A stretch of 64,000 bases of DNA from Actinobacillus sp. (GCA_020026155.1 JAHHQX010000009.1:27781-91780); one strand, 5' to 3'; positions 1 to 10,141 are shown, counted from the first letter of the stretch. Program-made: numbers and translations. The notes: generated from the letters alone by a model not told the origin.

Positions 1-1301
1 AAGGGGTCGCTTTTCTAAAACAACATAATGTCAAAGTCCTCATCACCGATCACCATCTTCCTGGTGAAAATCTTCCCATCGCTGACTGTATTATTAATCC
101 CAATCTTCAGGATTCTACTTTTCCATCTAAGGCCTTAGCAGGCGTTGGTGTGGCATTTTATTTAATGCTGGCAGTGCGCGCGAAATTACGAGAATTAAAA
201 AAATTCGACCAACAATCTCAACCGCATTTTCTTGATCTACTCGATCTGGTCGCCCTAGGGACAATTGCTGATGTGGTTCCACTTGATCAAAATAATCGTA
301 TTCTTGCCTTCCAAGGATTAGGTCAAATCAAAAAAGGACATTGTCGTCCAGGAATTCAAGCCCTTATTGAAGTCGCACATCGCAATCGTGAAAAACTCAC
401 CGCAGCAGATTTAGGATTTGCGATTGCTCCTCGCTTAAATGCTGCAGGACGATTAGATAACATGTCTGCAGGGGTTGAACTTTTACTATGTAAAGAGATG
501 GAAAAAGCACGTGCATTGGCTTATGACCTAGATGCATTAAATCAAGCACGTCGTGAAATAGAAAGTGGCATGAAAGAAGAAGCGCTTAAACTTTGCCAAA
601 ATATGCCTAACTTTGAACAAGATTTACCGTATGCTATTGCACTTTATCAAGCGGATTGGCATCAAGGTGTGCTTGGTATTTTAGCCTCTCGTATTAAAGA
701 TAAATATCATCGTCCAACGATTGCTTTTGCCGAAGAAAAAGAGGGAATTTTACGAGGGTCTGCACGCTCTATCGAAGGCATCCATATCCGTGATATTTTA
801 GAACGTGTAAACTCACTTTACCCTGATATGCTCGTTAAATTTGGTGGGCATGCTATGGCAGCTGGCTTAAGTTTGAAAACAGAATATTTATCTGAATTTC
901 AAAAAGCATTCAATCAAGTCGTAAAAGATTGGGTAAAAGATGATTCAATGCAAGGTATTGTTTGGACGGACGGTGAACTCCCTACGGATTTACTTTCAAT
1001 TGCTACAGCGGAATTAATCAATCAAGCAGGTCCTTGGGGACAAGCCTTTCCCGAACCTGTTTTCGAAGGTGAATTTAAAATATTACAACAACGCCTATTA
1101 AAAGATGCGCATTTAAAATTAATGGTCGAGCCTAAAAATGGGGGGCCGTTGCTTGATGCCATTGCTTTTAACGTTGATCGTAACCTTTATCCAGATTTAT
1201 CATTGAAAGAAGTCCGTCTTGTCTATAAATTAAGTATTAACGAATTTCGTGGGCAACGTAATCTGCAGCTCCTTATCGAGCATATCGAACCCCTTCACTA
1301 A
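1..1301 (+). CDS. recJ: Single-stranded-DNA exonuclease RecJ, C-terminal part
   Basis: RecJ is a 5'-3' single-strand DNA exonuclease of recombination and mismatch repair. The reading frame is open from base 3 of the window, so the gene begins upstream and about 432 residues are visible. The segment opens with the phosphoesterase DHH motif (ITDHHLPG) and the metal-binding IADCIINPN stretch, then the DHHA1 part with APRLNAAGRLDN and the glycine-rich VKFGGHAMAAG motif, and ends in the C-terminal OB-like domain. Length and motifs fit an intact RecJ C-terminus. An internal GTG at 150 is not a real start because homology continues upstream of it. mtnN follows after 15 bases. Confidence 0.97.
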   Translation, partial: GVAFLKQHNVKVLITDHHLPGENLPIADCIINPNLQDSTFPSKALAGVGVAFYLMLAVRAKLRELKKFDQQSQPHFLDLLDLVALGTIADVVPLDQNNRILAFQGLGQIKKGHCRPGIQALIEVAHRNREKLTAADLGFAIAPRLNAAGRLDNMSAGVELLLCKEMEKARALAYDLDALNQARREIESGMKEEALKLCQNMPNFEQDLPYAIALYQADWHQGVLGILASRIKDKYHRPTIAFAEEKEGILRGSARSIEGIHIRDILERVNSLYPDMLVKFGGHAMAAGLSLKTEYLSEFQKAFNQVVKDWVKDDSMQGIVWTDGELPTDLLSIATAELINQAGPWGQAFPEPVFEGEFKILQQRLLKDAHLKLMVEPKNGGPLLDAIAFNVDRNLYPDLSLKEVRLVYKLSINEFRGQRNLQLLIEHIEPLH

Positions 1302-1316
1302 CAAGGAAAATTATTT

Positions 1317-2006
1317 ATGAAAATTGGAATTATCGGCGCAATGCCACAAGAAGTTGAGATTTTAGCTGGTCTTTTAGAAGACAAAACCGTAACTAAAATT
1401 GCTAATTGCACCCTTTATCAAGGGAAAATTGGCAATAAAGACATTGCATTAATGCAATCTGGCATCGGTAAAGTGGCTGCAGCAATGGGCACGACCCTTC
1501 TGTTAAATATTGCGAAACCAGATTTAGTCTTAAATACGGGTTCAGCAGGTGGCGTGGGTGAAGGCTTAGCGGTTGGTGATGTGGTAATTTCTACCGAAAC
1601 CGTTCACCACGATGCGGACGTAACTGCATTCGGCTATGCGAAAGGTCAACTCCCTGGATGCCCTGCTCGCTTTACATCGGATGAAAATTTAGTAAAACAA
1701 ATCGCCACAGTTGCAGAAGCACAAGGTCAGCATATTAAGTTTGGATTGATTGCATCTGGTGATAGCTTTATTCAAGGTGGCGATGCACTTATGCAAATTA
1801 AACGTGACTTCCCTGAAGTTCTAGCAGTAGAAATGGAAGCGGCGGCAATTGCCCAAGTTTGTGGCGCTTTTGCAGTACCTTTTGTGGTTGTTCGTGCTAT
1901 TTCTGATGCGGGCAATGGCGAAGCGAATATCTCTTTTGAAGAATTTTTACCAATTGCCGCAAAACAATCTTCAAAAATGGTGTTAGCATTACTTGAAACC
2001 CTCTAA
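1317..2006 (+). CDS. mtnN: 5'-methylthioadenosine/S-adenosylhomocysteine nucleosidase
   Basis: Cytoplasmic nucleosidase (Pfs/MtnN) that cleaves adenine from methylthioadenosine and S-adenosylhomocysteine, feeding methionine salvage and the activated methyl cycle. The 229-residue product has the usual length. It shows the family N-terminus MKIGIIGAMPQEVEIL, the substrate-pocket VEMEAAAIAQVC segment with the catalytic-site Glu, and the RAISDAGN motif carrying the catalytic Asp. The start has an AAGGA ribosome site. It lies 15 bases behind recJ and 25 bases before the next gene, so the three may share a transcript. Confidence 0.97.
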   Translation: MKIGIIGAMPQEVEILAGLLEDKTVTKIANCTLYQGKIGNKDIALMQSGIGKVAAAMGTTLLLNIAKPDLVLNTGSAGGVGEGLAVGDVVISTETVHHDADVTAFGYAKGQLPGCPARFTSDENLVKQIATVAEAQGQHIKFGLIASGDSFIQGGDALMQIKRDFPEVLAVEMEAAAIAQVCGAFAVPFVVVRAISDAGNGEANISFEEFLPIAAKQSSKMVLALLETL

Positions 2007-2031
2007 TCTTTTTATGAAATAGGAGTTCCTT

Positions 2032-2541
2032 ATGGCCGATCCACAAGTAAAATCACCAATGGATAGTTTAGATTATCTTACGGTTATCATTTATCGTCTT
2101 GGTTATGTATTAGCAACGATTATGGTTCCGCTGTTACTGGTTAAACATTCGCATCCATACTACGTTGGCGTACTGATCGCAGCAACAATGCTTGCCTCTA
2201 GTGTTCATCTATACCTTAAAAATTATCGTATTCTTTTCCAATATGCGATGTGGGTGGGGCTTATTCTTGCCGTTACTCATCACCATTGGTTGGCACTCGG
2301 TGCAGCTTTCTTTGTGATTGGTGGATTATGCTTTAAAGAGTACTTCTGTTTCAGAGTGTTTGGATTAAATTATCAACCCATTTTTATGGCGTTATTGTGG
2401 TTATCACTCGCCTTACATTGGCATGTAATCAGTTATATCCTTACTGTTATTGTGACAGTGCTTTTACTGATTTTAACTATCCAAAAATGGCGTATGCCGC
2501 TTCACTTTGATATTGGTGATAAAAGCAAATATCAAATCTAA
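2032..2541 (+). CDS. Small integral membrane protein, DUF2301-like
   Basis: A 169-residue hydrophobic protein with about five predicted membrane segments, a hydrophilic N-terminus and a short polar tail. The central KEYFCFRVFGLNYQP motif resembles the conserved core of DUF2301 inner-membrane proteins, a family of unknown function present in Haemophilus; this assignment is from memory of the family pattern. It has a clear AGGAG ribosome site and follows mtnN by 25 bases, suggesting co-transcription. The palindrome at 2548-2591 closes the unit. No function can be proposed. Confidence 0.8.
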   Translation: MADPQVKSPMDSLDYLTVIIYRLGYVLATIMVPLLLVKHSHPYYVGVLIAATMLASSVHLYLKNYRILFQYAMWVGLILAVTHHHWLALGAAFFVIGGLCFKEYFCFRVFGLNYQPIFMALLWLSLALHWHVISYILTVIVTVLLLILTIQKWRMPLHFDIGDKSKYQI

Positions 2542-2547
2542 ATAAAT

Positions 2548-2591
2548 CACGCCCCGATTTTCTGAAAAATTTTTACGAAAATCGGGGCGTG
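2548..2591. repeat. Dispersed palindromic motif, inverted pair; likely bidirectional terminator
   Basis: Two perfect 15-base copies of CACGCCCCGATTTTC face each other across 14 A/T-rich bases. The pair sits between two convergent genes (the DUF2301 gene and the ABC ATPase) and can fold into a strong hairpin from either strand. It is a full member of the motif family that recurs through the window. Confidence 0.9.
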
Positions 2592-2598
2592 ATCGCTC

Positions 2599-3336
2599 TT
2601 AACGAAGATGATTTTGCATAAATTCTTTTACATAGGGGGTAGCTGGATGTTCTTTAAGAGATTGAAAATCTCCCTGTTGCTCAATCCTTCCTGCTTTCAT
2701 TAAAATAACACTATCGCTTAAATATTCCGCTTCATCAAGATCATGTGTGACAAATACGACATTCTTTTGCCACTTATTTTGCAGTTGTAATAAAAGATCT
2801 TGTAAGCTACGACGATTAATTGGATCGAGTGCTGAAAAAGGTTCATCCATTAATAAAATGGGCGTATCGCATGCAAAAGCGCGGGCAATCCCTACCCGTT
2901 GTTGTTGACCGCCAGAAAGTTCGGCCGGTAACCGTAAGCCATAGTCGCTTAATCCGACCTCATCTAACCAATGGCGCGCTTTCTCCAAGCGTACATTTTT
3001 CTGTTCCCCCATCACTTTAAGCCCATAAGCAATGTTTTCTAAAACATTTAAGTGAGGGAAAAGTGCAAAATGCTGGAACACCATGCTTACCTGAGTTTGT
3101 CTAAAATGTTGCAACGATTTTTTATCTAGCAACGCAATATTTTTATCGTTTACCCAGACTTCACCTGAGGTCGGTTCTAGTAAGCGATTGATATGACGCA
3201 ATAACGTGGATTTTCCCGAACCAGATAATCCCATAATACAATGAATCTGCTGGGACGGTAACGTACAGCTAATATGATCTAATGCAACGGTTTTCCCAAA
3301 TATTTTCGTGACATCTTTAAACTCTATTTGTTGCAT
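2599..3336 (-). CDS. Betaine/choline-type ABC transporter ATP-binding protein
   Basis: ATPase subunit of an osmoprotectant-type importer (ProV/OpuAA/ChoV family). The 245-residue protein has Walker A (GLSGSGKST), Q-loop (VFQHFALFPH), the ABC signature (LSGGQQQR), Walker B (ILLMDEPFSALD) and the switch His in FVTHD. It ends soon after the nucleotide-binding domain and lacks the C-terminal CBS pair of E. coli ProV. It starts inside the end of the upstream permease gene (20-base overlap) behind a GGAG site, so the two are translationally coupled. Substrate could be glycine betaine, choline or proline betaine; sequence alone does not decide. Confidence 0.92.
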   Translation of the reverse strand: MQQIEFKDVTKIFGKTVALDHISCTLPSQQIHCIMGLSGSGKSTLLRHINRLLEPTSGEVWVNDKNIALLDKKSLQHFRQTQVSMVFQHFALFPHLNVLENIAYGLKVMGEQKNVRLEKARHWLDEVGLSDYGLRLPAELSGGQQQRVGIARAFACDTPILLMDEPFSALDPINRRSLQDLLLQLQNKWQKNVVFVTHDLDEAEYLSDSVILMKAGRIEQQGDFQSLKEHPATPYVKEFMQNHLR

Positions 3337-5212
3337 TCGGCATCTCCATACGTTGTTCTTCTTGATTTAGTAATGGGGCATATTGGGCACCATAGCCTTG
3401 CGTAATGCGATCAACAATAATTGCCAAAATAACAATTGCCCCTCCTGCTTGTAACCCTAGTCCTACGTTAAGTGTTTGAATAGCTTGTAGAATAATTTGC
3501 CCAAGCCCTGAAGCACCAATCATTGAAGCGACCACCACCATTGATAACGACATCATTACTGTCTGATTTAAACCCGCCATAATTTGAGGTCTAGCCGTTG
3601 GTAAAATAACCCATTTTAACATTTGCCAAGAAGAGCTTCCGAAGGCATATCCTGCTTCTAGGAGTTCCTTGGGAATATCGCGAATGCCTAATACAGTTAA
3701 ACGGATAAGTGGCACAATTGCATACACAAGACAGGCAAAAATTGCCGGTACTTCACCTAAGCCGAAAAGCATTAAGACTGGAATGAGGTATACAAAACTT
3801 GGCATCGTCTGTGCGACATCTAAAAGTGGCAATATTATGCGGTAAAGTCGAGGTGTACGGGCAAATAAGATACCTAACGGTATACCAATGAGTACTGTTA
3901 ATCCAATGGATACAAACATTAGCGCAATAGTTTGCATGGAGGCCTGCCATAAGCCAAAACCACCAATTAAATATAACCCGATAGCTGAAAATAAGGCGAA
4001 CACAATACGTTTCGTGCTATGCCACCCCAAAATCATGGTAAATACAATTACCAACCACGCGGGAATTTTTAACAAGGTATGGCTTACCGGATTTAAGATA
4101 TCTTGTTGTAAAAAACGGCTTAATTCTCGAAAAACACTACCATAACGTTTTACCACATCTTGTAATCCCTGGTTAAAATCACTTTGCAATGACCATTGTG
4201 GAAAAAAATGACTTTCAACTTTTTGTTCCATGCCTAGCTGTTCTTCAATTCGTTGGGCAATAGGATGAGGTACCCACTTTTGCCATTGAGTAGGATATTT
4301 TTTCAAAAATAGAATCGCTTGTTCTTCTCCAGTACGATGATATTTCGTCATTTCATAAATTTGCTGATTCATCTCATGCAAATTGAATTGCACTTTACTC
4401 ATCAACGCCAGCAAATTCGGATAATTTTTTGCAAATTGGGTCGACACCCCTACCGCTAATTGCGAAACAGGAAAATCAGAAATACAGCTGCTTTTACTAT
4501 TAGGATTAAGCATTTCTTGCCAACATTTTGCATCATACGGCGGAAATTTTAAGGGATAAACATCGTAATTTGCCATTAATCCCGAAGGTTGCCAATAATA
4601 AAAAAGAATCGGCTTTTTCTGTGCGTAATAAGAGGCAATCTCACTATCCATCGCCGCACCCGTACCAGGGTGTTGATTAGTAAATAATTTGTCTAGATGG
4701 AAGTTCTTGAGGAGATGACTATTAAAAATTTCACACGTCCATCCCGTTGGACAATTTAAAAAACGCCCTTTTTGAGGATTTTGCGGATCAGGAAAATCTT
4801 TTGCAAATTTAGCTAAGTCTTGAACTGTCTTTAACTGGGGATATTGCTCATGTATATACATCGGAATGTACCATCCTTGTACCGTACCACCTTTCAAGGT
4901 ATCGCCAACAAGCTCTACTTTTTTCTCTGCAATTCCCTTAGCAAGAACAGGCGATCGCCCCATCCAAACCTCACCAATAACCTGGAGATCATTTTGAATA
5001 AGACCACTTTCTAACGCAACATCTGCGCCAGATACTAATGCTGTAGGATAGCCATAACCCTTTTCAATCAGCTGTCTTAATACTGCGGTTGTGAACTGTC
5101 CACTTTCCCAAGTAAGGTTGGCAAATTTAATTGTGGAATCCTGTGCTGAAAATGTTTGACTACTAACGCAAACACATAAGAAATAAAAAATAATAGTATA
5201 TATTTTGTTCAT
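3317..5212 (-). CDS. Fused substrate-binding protein/permease of a betaine/choline-type ABC importer
   Basis: A 631-residue two-domain protein. Residues 1-23 form a signal peptide (IIFYFLCVCVSSQTFSA). Residues about 24-320 are an OpuAC/ProX-type binding domain, with the ligand-loop CPTGWTCE and several Trp/Tyr suited to a quaternary-amine cage. A linker leads to a ProW-type permease at about 380-610 with several membrane helices and the EAA loop (IPKELLEAGYAFGSSSWQ) that contacts the ATPase. The binding domain precedes the permease, so it should be exported and tethered in the periplasm. In the lactococcal OpuABC fusion the order is reversed. With the downstream ATPase it would form a complete two-gene transporter. 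Confidence 0.9.
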   Translation of the reverse strand: MNKIYTIIFYFLCVCVSSQTFSAQDSTIKFANLTWESGQFTTAVLRQLIEKGYGYPTALVSGADVALESGLIQNDLQVIGEVWMGRSPVLAKGIAEKKVELVGDTLKGGTVQGWYIPMYIHEQYPQLKTVQDLAKFAKDFPDPQNPQKGRFLNCPTGWTCEIFNSHLLKNFHLDKLFTNQHPGTGAAMDSEIASYYAQKKPILFYYWQPSGLMANYDVYPLKFPPYDAKCWQEMLNPNSKSSCISDFPVSQLAVGVSTQFAKNYPNLLALMSKVQFNLHEMNQQIYEMTKYHRTGEEQAILFLKKYPTQWQKWVPHPIAQRIEEQLGMEQKVESHFFPQWSLQSDFNQGLQDVVKRYGSVFRELSRFLQQDILNPVSHTLLKIPAWLVIVFTMILGWHSTKRIVFALFSAIGLYLIGGFGLWQASMQTIALMFVSIGLTVLIGIPLGILFARTPRLYRIILPLLDVAQTMPSFVYLIPVLMLFGLGEVPAIFACLVYAIVPLIRLTVLGIRDIPKELLEAGYAFGSSSWQMLKWVILPTARPQIMAGLNQTVMMSLSMVVVASMIGASGLGQIILQAIQTLNVGLGLQAGGAIVILAIIVDRITQGYGAQYAPLLNQEEQRMEMPNATNRV

Positions 5213-5485
5213 TTATTCATTCTTCCAATAAAGAAGTGTTCACTATACCCTGAAATACTCATTCTTTTATCTATTGTTGCAAAAAGTAACGTGAAATTAT
5301 CGCCTTTATATACTTTAACCTTTTTGAAACCGATAACAATATCTTAGTATTTATTTGTATAATTTTTAACAAAAAAATAATATTTACATAACTCTATTTA
5401 AGTGTAAAATACGCAATGATGAGCATTTTAAATGCTTTATCAATTTTTTATTTATAACGACATTAATCCTTATACAGGGGGTCAT

Positions 5486-8336
5486 ATGCCTTACGATCTT
5501 TCCAGACGTCATTTCATTAAACAAGGTGTCCTTGCAGGTATTACGTTATATACAGTTCCTGTATTGGCTCGCTTTAAACTGAATCTGAATGGTTCAAGTT
5601 CTCTCATTTCTCCTGAGCTTGCCGAAAGTTGGCAAAATGATGGACATGTTAATCACCGTGTCGATGCTGTTGCTAAAGTAACAGGTGAAAAAATTTATGG
5701 TCGTGATCTTCGTGCTATTGATATTGATGGTTGGCCAAACGAACAATATTGGGCCTACTACATTCGTGTTGATCGCGCTGATCGTATTTTCGAAGGAATT
5801 AATTTAGACTTTCTTCCTGACAATATTAAACCTGTTAAAGTCATTACTGCAGAAAATTTAAAAGCGGATAATGTGCATCTTCCAACCTTTTATGGCGTAG
5901 ATATGTTAGTTTCTAAAGGTCGTGTTCCAGATTATATTGGTCAAACCGTCGCTTTATTAATTTTCGATACATTCTCTAAATTTGATCGTGCTAAAAACAT
6001 GATTCAATTTAATAAAGATGTCATAAAACTTGGTGAAACCGCACCACTTTGGGCAGACAGTCAGAATCCTTGGGGAACATGGCGTATTACCCGTGTCGAA
6101 GGTAATCCACAAGGCGTACTTCCTGATAAATATAGTGCTTTACAAAATGGCGTTAATTTTCCTCCGTATGTTGATCACAAACCATCATGGCCTGCGCCAA
6201 ATGCAGCTGGTACGCCACTTGAAAAACAAATGGCAATCGCTGCTGAAATTGCCGAAGATTTCAAAAATCCTGATTATTTTGTATTAGATCGCCATTACCA
6301 AACCCAATTTATTGATCCTATGTTTATGGAGCCTGAATGTTTCAATGGTTGGTATGATGCAAAAACACAAACTATGCATGCAATTCCGACTTCTCAGTCG
6401 CCCGCTGATATTCATAAAAATGCAAGTGAAATGTTAGCAACTGGTCCTCTTGCTGGAAAAATTAAGAATCTTGTAATTCATTCGCCTTACATCGGGGGTG
6501 GTTTCGGTGGTAAAGATCACTCTATCCTCCCATATTATGGTTTACTTGCAGCTATGTATTGCGATAAACCTGTCCGTATGGCGAATGACCGTTTCCAACA
6601 ATTCCAATCAGGTATGAAACGTCACCCATTTGATATGCATAATCAACTTGCAGTTGACAAAAAAACAGGATTATTCAAAGGATTAATCAGCACTATGGAA
6701 CTCGATGGTGGTGGTCGCGCTAACTTTAGTTCAGCCGTAGCCTCCGTGGGTGCAAGTGCTATCCAATCTATCTATTATCTACCGAAGAACGACTTAATGG
6801 CGAATGCTTATGTTTCTGACAATGTAACTGCAGGTTCTATGCGTGGTTTTGGGACTTTGCAAAGTATGTCTGCTATGGAAATGATGGTCAACGAAGTCGC
6901 TCAAATTCTTAACATGGATCCAATTGAGATCCGCAAAAAAAATGCGATCAAGATCGGGCAAGCAAATACTCAAGGTGCGATCCCATCTAGTACCGAACAC
7001 TATCAAGAAATTCTTGATCAAGTACAACATCACGAAATTTGGACCGATCGTCTAAAACGTAAAAAAAGAATTTGAAGCAAAAAATCCAAATAAAAAATTT
7101 GCTACTGGTTTTGCAATTTGTACTAAAGACTACGGTACTGGTAATGACTCCCCTGCCTCTTATATTGAATTAGATGAAAAAGGTAATATTGTCATGGGCG
7201 TTGCAGCTGTTGAGATTGGTACGGGTTCTCAAACTTCTCAAGGCGCCGTTATTGCACCATTCTTTGGACGTGCTGCTGATACTGTCAACCTTGCCGGTGT
7301 AAATGTCTGGGATCCATTAAAATTAGTTGAAACTCAATCTTCATTCCTCATGTCTGAAAATTATCAAACCAAAATGGCTCAAGACCCTCGCTGGACTCCA
7401 ACCATTGAAATGGCATCCTCTGCTTCAAACTCTGCTTATTTCCAAAGTAAGGCTACTGAAAATGCTGCCCAAATTATTTTTAATTACGGTTTATGGCCAG
7501 CTGCTAAAGCGATTTGGGCAAAACTATATTATTCAGACGGCACTAAATATGCCGATATTGATTTTGGTGCGCCAGAAGATGCAACTTGGGTAGAGGGCAA
7601 GCTCACTACTAAAGGCTTCATTCCACTTGATTTACCAACACTTGCCGAGTATGCCCACCAACATGGTTTTGTAACTTCTGCAATGGTTCACTCCTTTAAC
7701 CGTTGGGCATGGGTTGAGGCAGATTTTACGATTGATGGTGAAACCAAACGTTATCAAATTGATGCGCTTGCGATCAAATATGGTAAGGGTGCAAATGCGA
7801 ATAAAAAAGCGCTCATGACTAATGATGGTTGGCAACTCTTAGATCGTCAAAATGTCCGTTATCCAAGTACTGATCTAAATAATGCTATGGTGGTGTACTA
7901 TGCACCTTGTGCAACCGTTGTAGATCTTGCTGTAGAGCCTGGTTCAGGTACCGTAGAAATTATCCGCACTCATACCTGGTTAGATGCGGGTAAAGTTATC
8001 GTTAAAGAGCTCGTAGAAGGTCAAATTGAAGGTGGTCTTGTTATGGGTATTGGTTACGCTCTCCATGAATATTTACCAGGTGGAACCGAAGGTCCAGGTA
8101 ATGGGACATGGAATTTAAACCGCTACCACGTACCTCTCGCGAACCAAGTTGGGGTGTGGAATATGGAACACACTATTCTTCCACCAACAGGTAATCATGA
8201 TCAACGTAAAGGTATTGCTGAAGTTGTAATGATTCCAATTGTTCCTGCAATTATGGAAGCCCTTTACCAAATTACAAATAAACGTTTCTATCATTTACCT
8301 GTAACGCCACAAGATATTAAGGAGACTTTCCTATGA
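5486..8336 (+). pseudogene. Periplasmic molybdenum hydroxylase, large molybdopterin subunit, frameshifted
   Basis: Large Moco subunit of a xanthine-dehydrogenase-family aldehyde/N-heterocycle oxidoreductase. The start at 5486 is chosen because it follows a GGGGG ribosome site and gives a twin-arginine signal (SRRHFIKQG). The first frame runs to a stop at 7075. An A7 run at 7061-7067 shifts the frame; with six A the reading continues without break to 8336, giving about 949 residues. GGGFGGKDH lies near residue 337, GSMRGFG follows, and the presumed active-site Glu is in GIAEVVM near the C-terminus. The 3' frame overlaps the next gene by ATGA. Everything except one base looks functional, so this may be a recent mutation, a slippage switch or a sequencing error. 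Substrate unknown. Confidence 0.85.
7061..7067 (+). other. A7 homopolymer causing the frameshift
   Basis: Seven A residues between CGT and GAA. The upstream frame ends nine bases later at TGA; removing one A joins the two halves of the molybdopterin subunit in a single frame encoding RKKEFEAKNPNKKFATGFA. This is the only disruption seen in the operon. Confidence 0.9.
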
Positions 8337-8863
8337 TTACTGTACAGATGACTATTAATAATAAAAAAGTAGGTCCTTTTGAAGTCGATGAATCATTGAA
8401 AATGATCGACTTTCTACATGAATACGTAAATCTTACAGGTACAAAATTTGGTTGTGGCATTGGGGTTTGTCACGCCTGCGTTATCATTGTCGATGAACCT
8501 GATGGAACTTCTCATACTGAACGTACATGTATCAATGGTGTGGGAGCGTTTAATGGAAAAACATTACGTACTGTAGAAGGTCATGCAAAACGCAATCCAA
8601 TGGGACAAATTGTTTCTTTAAGCCCTGTCCAACAAACCTTTGTTGATCATTTTTCTTTCCAATGTGGTTGGTGTACATCTGGATTCGTGAATGAGTCTAC
8701 TGTACTCGTTGAAAAATTAAAGAAAAATCCAATCGCAAAAGAAGATGTCGAGCAAGTGATTGAAGACACTTTAAAAACCCATATTTGTCGCTGTACAGGC
8801 TACCGTAAATATTATGTCGGTCTACGCGATCTTATCTTATCGCAAGGGGGGCTTATCAAATGA
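8333..8863 (+). CDS. 2Fe-2S subunit of molybdenum hydroxylase
   Basis: Small iron-sulfur subunit (IorA/NicA/PaoA-type), which passes electrons from Moco to the next carrier. The 176-residue product has a plant-ferredoxin-like N-terminal domain with Cys41, Cys46, Cys49 and Cys66 (GCGIGVCHAC and RTC) and a helical second cluster domain with FQCGWCTSG and HICRCTGYR. Length is normal. There is no signal peptide, so export would be by riding with the Tat-tagged large subunit. It overlaps the large subunit by ATGA and the following cytochrome gene by ATGA, a tightly coupled operon. Confidence 0.95.
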   Translation: MITVQMTINNKKVGPFEVDESLKMIDFLHEYVNLTGTKFGCGIGVCHACVIIVDEPDGTSHTERTCINGVGAFNGKTLRTVEGHAKRNPMGQIVSLSPVQQTFVDHFSFQCGWCTSGFVNESTVLVEKLKKNPIAKEDVEQVIEDTLKTHICRCTGYRKYYVGLRDLILSQGGLIK

Positions 8864-10101
8864 AAAAATCAGCATTAACGCTAATCGCTCTTGGATTAGC
8901 AGGTTTATCTCAAACCACTTTTGCAACAGACAATTCAAATACCGATATGAATAACCTAAAACTTATTCAGCGTGGTGCTTATCTAGCTGACTTAGGCGAT
9001 TGTGAAGGTTGCCATACAGTAGCGAATGGACAAGTATATGGTGGCGGACGTGCATTTAAAACACCAATGGGTACCATCTACTCTACGAATATTAGTAGTA
9101 GTAAAAAGCATGGTATCGGTAATTATACGTATGAGGACTTTGTTAATGCCGTACAAAAAGGGGTTGCACCAATTGGTAATCTTTATCCTGCAATGCCTTA
9201 TGTATCCTATTCCAAACTCACGCCAGAAGACATGAAAGCTTTGTATGCCTACTTCATGCATACAAAACCAGTCGATCAAGCCAATCGTGAAAATGATCTT
9301 ACCTTCCCAGCAGATATTCGTTTCGGATTAAAATTCTGGAATATGTTGGAATTTAAAGATCAACCATTCCAAAATGATCCTAAAAAATCAGCAACTTGGA
9401 ATCGTGGTCGTTATCTTGTGGAAGGTTTGGGGCACTGTGGAGAATGTCATACTCCACGTAATTTCATTATGGGTAGTGAAAATAACAAAGCATTGCAAGG
9501 TGCTGTCGTTGATGGCGTAAATGCGCCAGATCTCACTACCGCTCGTTTAAAACAAGAGGGTTGGAATAAAGATAATCTTGCTAAATTCCTAAAAGATGGG
9601 GTTTCTCCTGCTGGTACCTCTTTTGATGAAATGTTTATTGTTGAAAAACATAGCCTCACTCATGCTAAACAAGCGGATGTTGATGCAATTGTTACTTACT
9701 TACTTGATGGCGATAATCAGGTAAAATCTGTCAACACCTTAACGACATTTACAAAAGAAGACATGGCAATGCCAGGGTATGGAATTTATATGGCACGTTG
9801 TGCGGGGTGTCATGGTAATCATGGAGAAGGTACACCAAATGTTGCGCCACCGCTTTTCCATAACGCAACCATTAGTAATCCGAATATCTACAATACTGTT
9901 GAAGTAATTATGAATGGTATTCCAGTAGAAACTTATAACCATCTCAAATCTTATTATGCAATGCCAAGTTATAAAGGCAGAATTAACGCACAACAAATGA
10001 CTGATTTGATTAATTTCTTGCATAAATCGCTTGCAACCTCAAATACGCCAGCGACCACTACAAATGATGTACAAACAGTTATCAATAAAATTAATAATTA
10101 A
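8860..10101 (+). CDS. Triheme cytochrome c subunit of the molybdenum hydroxylase
   Basis: A 413-residue exported cytochrome with signal peptide (LIALGLAGLSQTTFA) and three c-type heme sites: CEGCH at residue 48, CGECH near 193 and CAGCH near 312, each in a monoheme cytochrome-c fold with a later Met as likely axial ligand. Three-heme cytochromes of this kind serve as electron-accepting subunits of membrane alcohol and aldehyde dehydrogenases such as AdhB and AldF, passing electrons to ubiquinone. Gene coupling to the 2Fe-2S subunit makes this the probable outlet of the enzyme. The C-terminal tail is Thr/Asn-rich and could be a loose anchor. Confidence 0.93.
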   Translation: MKKSALTLIALGLAGLSQTTFATDNSNTDMNNLKLIQRGAYLADLGDCEGCHTVANGQVYGGGRAFKTPMGTIYSTNISSSKKHGIGNYTYEDFVNAVQKGVAPIGNLYPAMPYVSYSKLTPEDMKALYAYFMHTKPVDQANRENDLTFPADIRFGLKFWNMLEFKDQPFQNDPKKSATWNRGRYLVEGLGHCGECHTPRNFIMGSENNKALQGAVVDGVNAPDLTTARLKQEGWNKDNLAKFLKDGVSPAGTSFDEMFIVEKHSLTHAKQADVDAIVTYLLDGDNQVKSVNTLTTFTKEDMAMPGYGIYMARCAGCHGNHGEGTPNVAPPLFHNATISNPNIYNTVEVIMNGIPVETYNHLKSYYAMPSYKGRINAQQMTDLINFLHKSLATSNTPATTTNDVQTVINKINN

Positions 10102-10121
10102 TTATAATTGCTGTTAATTTG

Positions 10122-10141
10122 GGCTCCTCTTATGAGGAGCC
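10122..10141 (+). other. Perfect hairpin between cytochrome and xdhC genes
   Basis: GGCTCCTC and GAGGAGCC form an 8-bp perfect stem with a TTAT loop. It lies 20 bases behind the cytochrome stop and 31 bases before the xdhC start. No clear T-run follows, so it may act as an mRNA stabiliser or weak attenuator between structural and maturation genes rather than a full terminator. Confidence 0.6.

Noticed and set aside
7194..8336. Open frame from 7194 as an independent gene
   Set aside because: The same frame is open and homologous back to 7069 and joins the upstream half after removing one A; it is the 3' part of the frameshifted large subunit.
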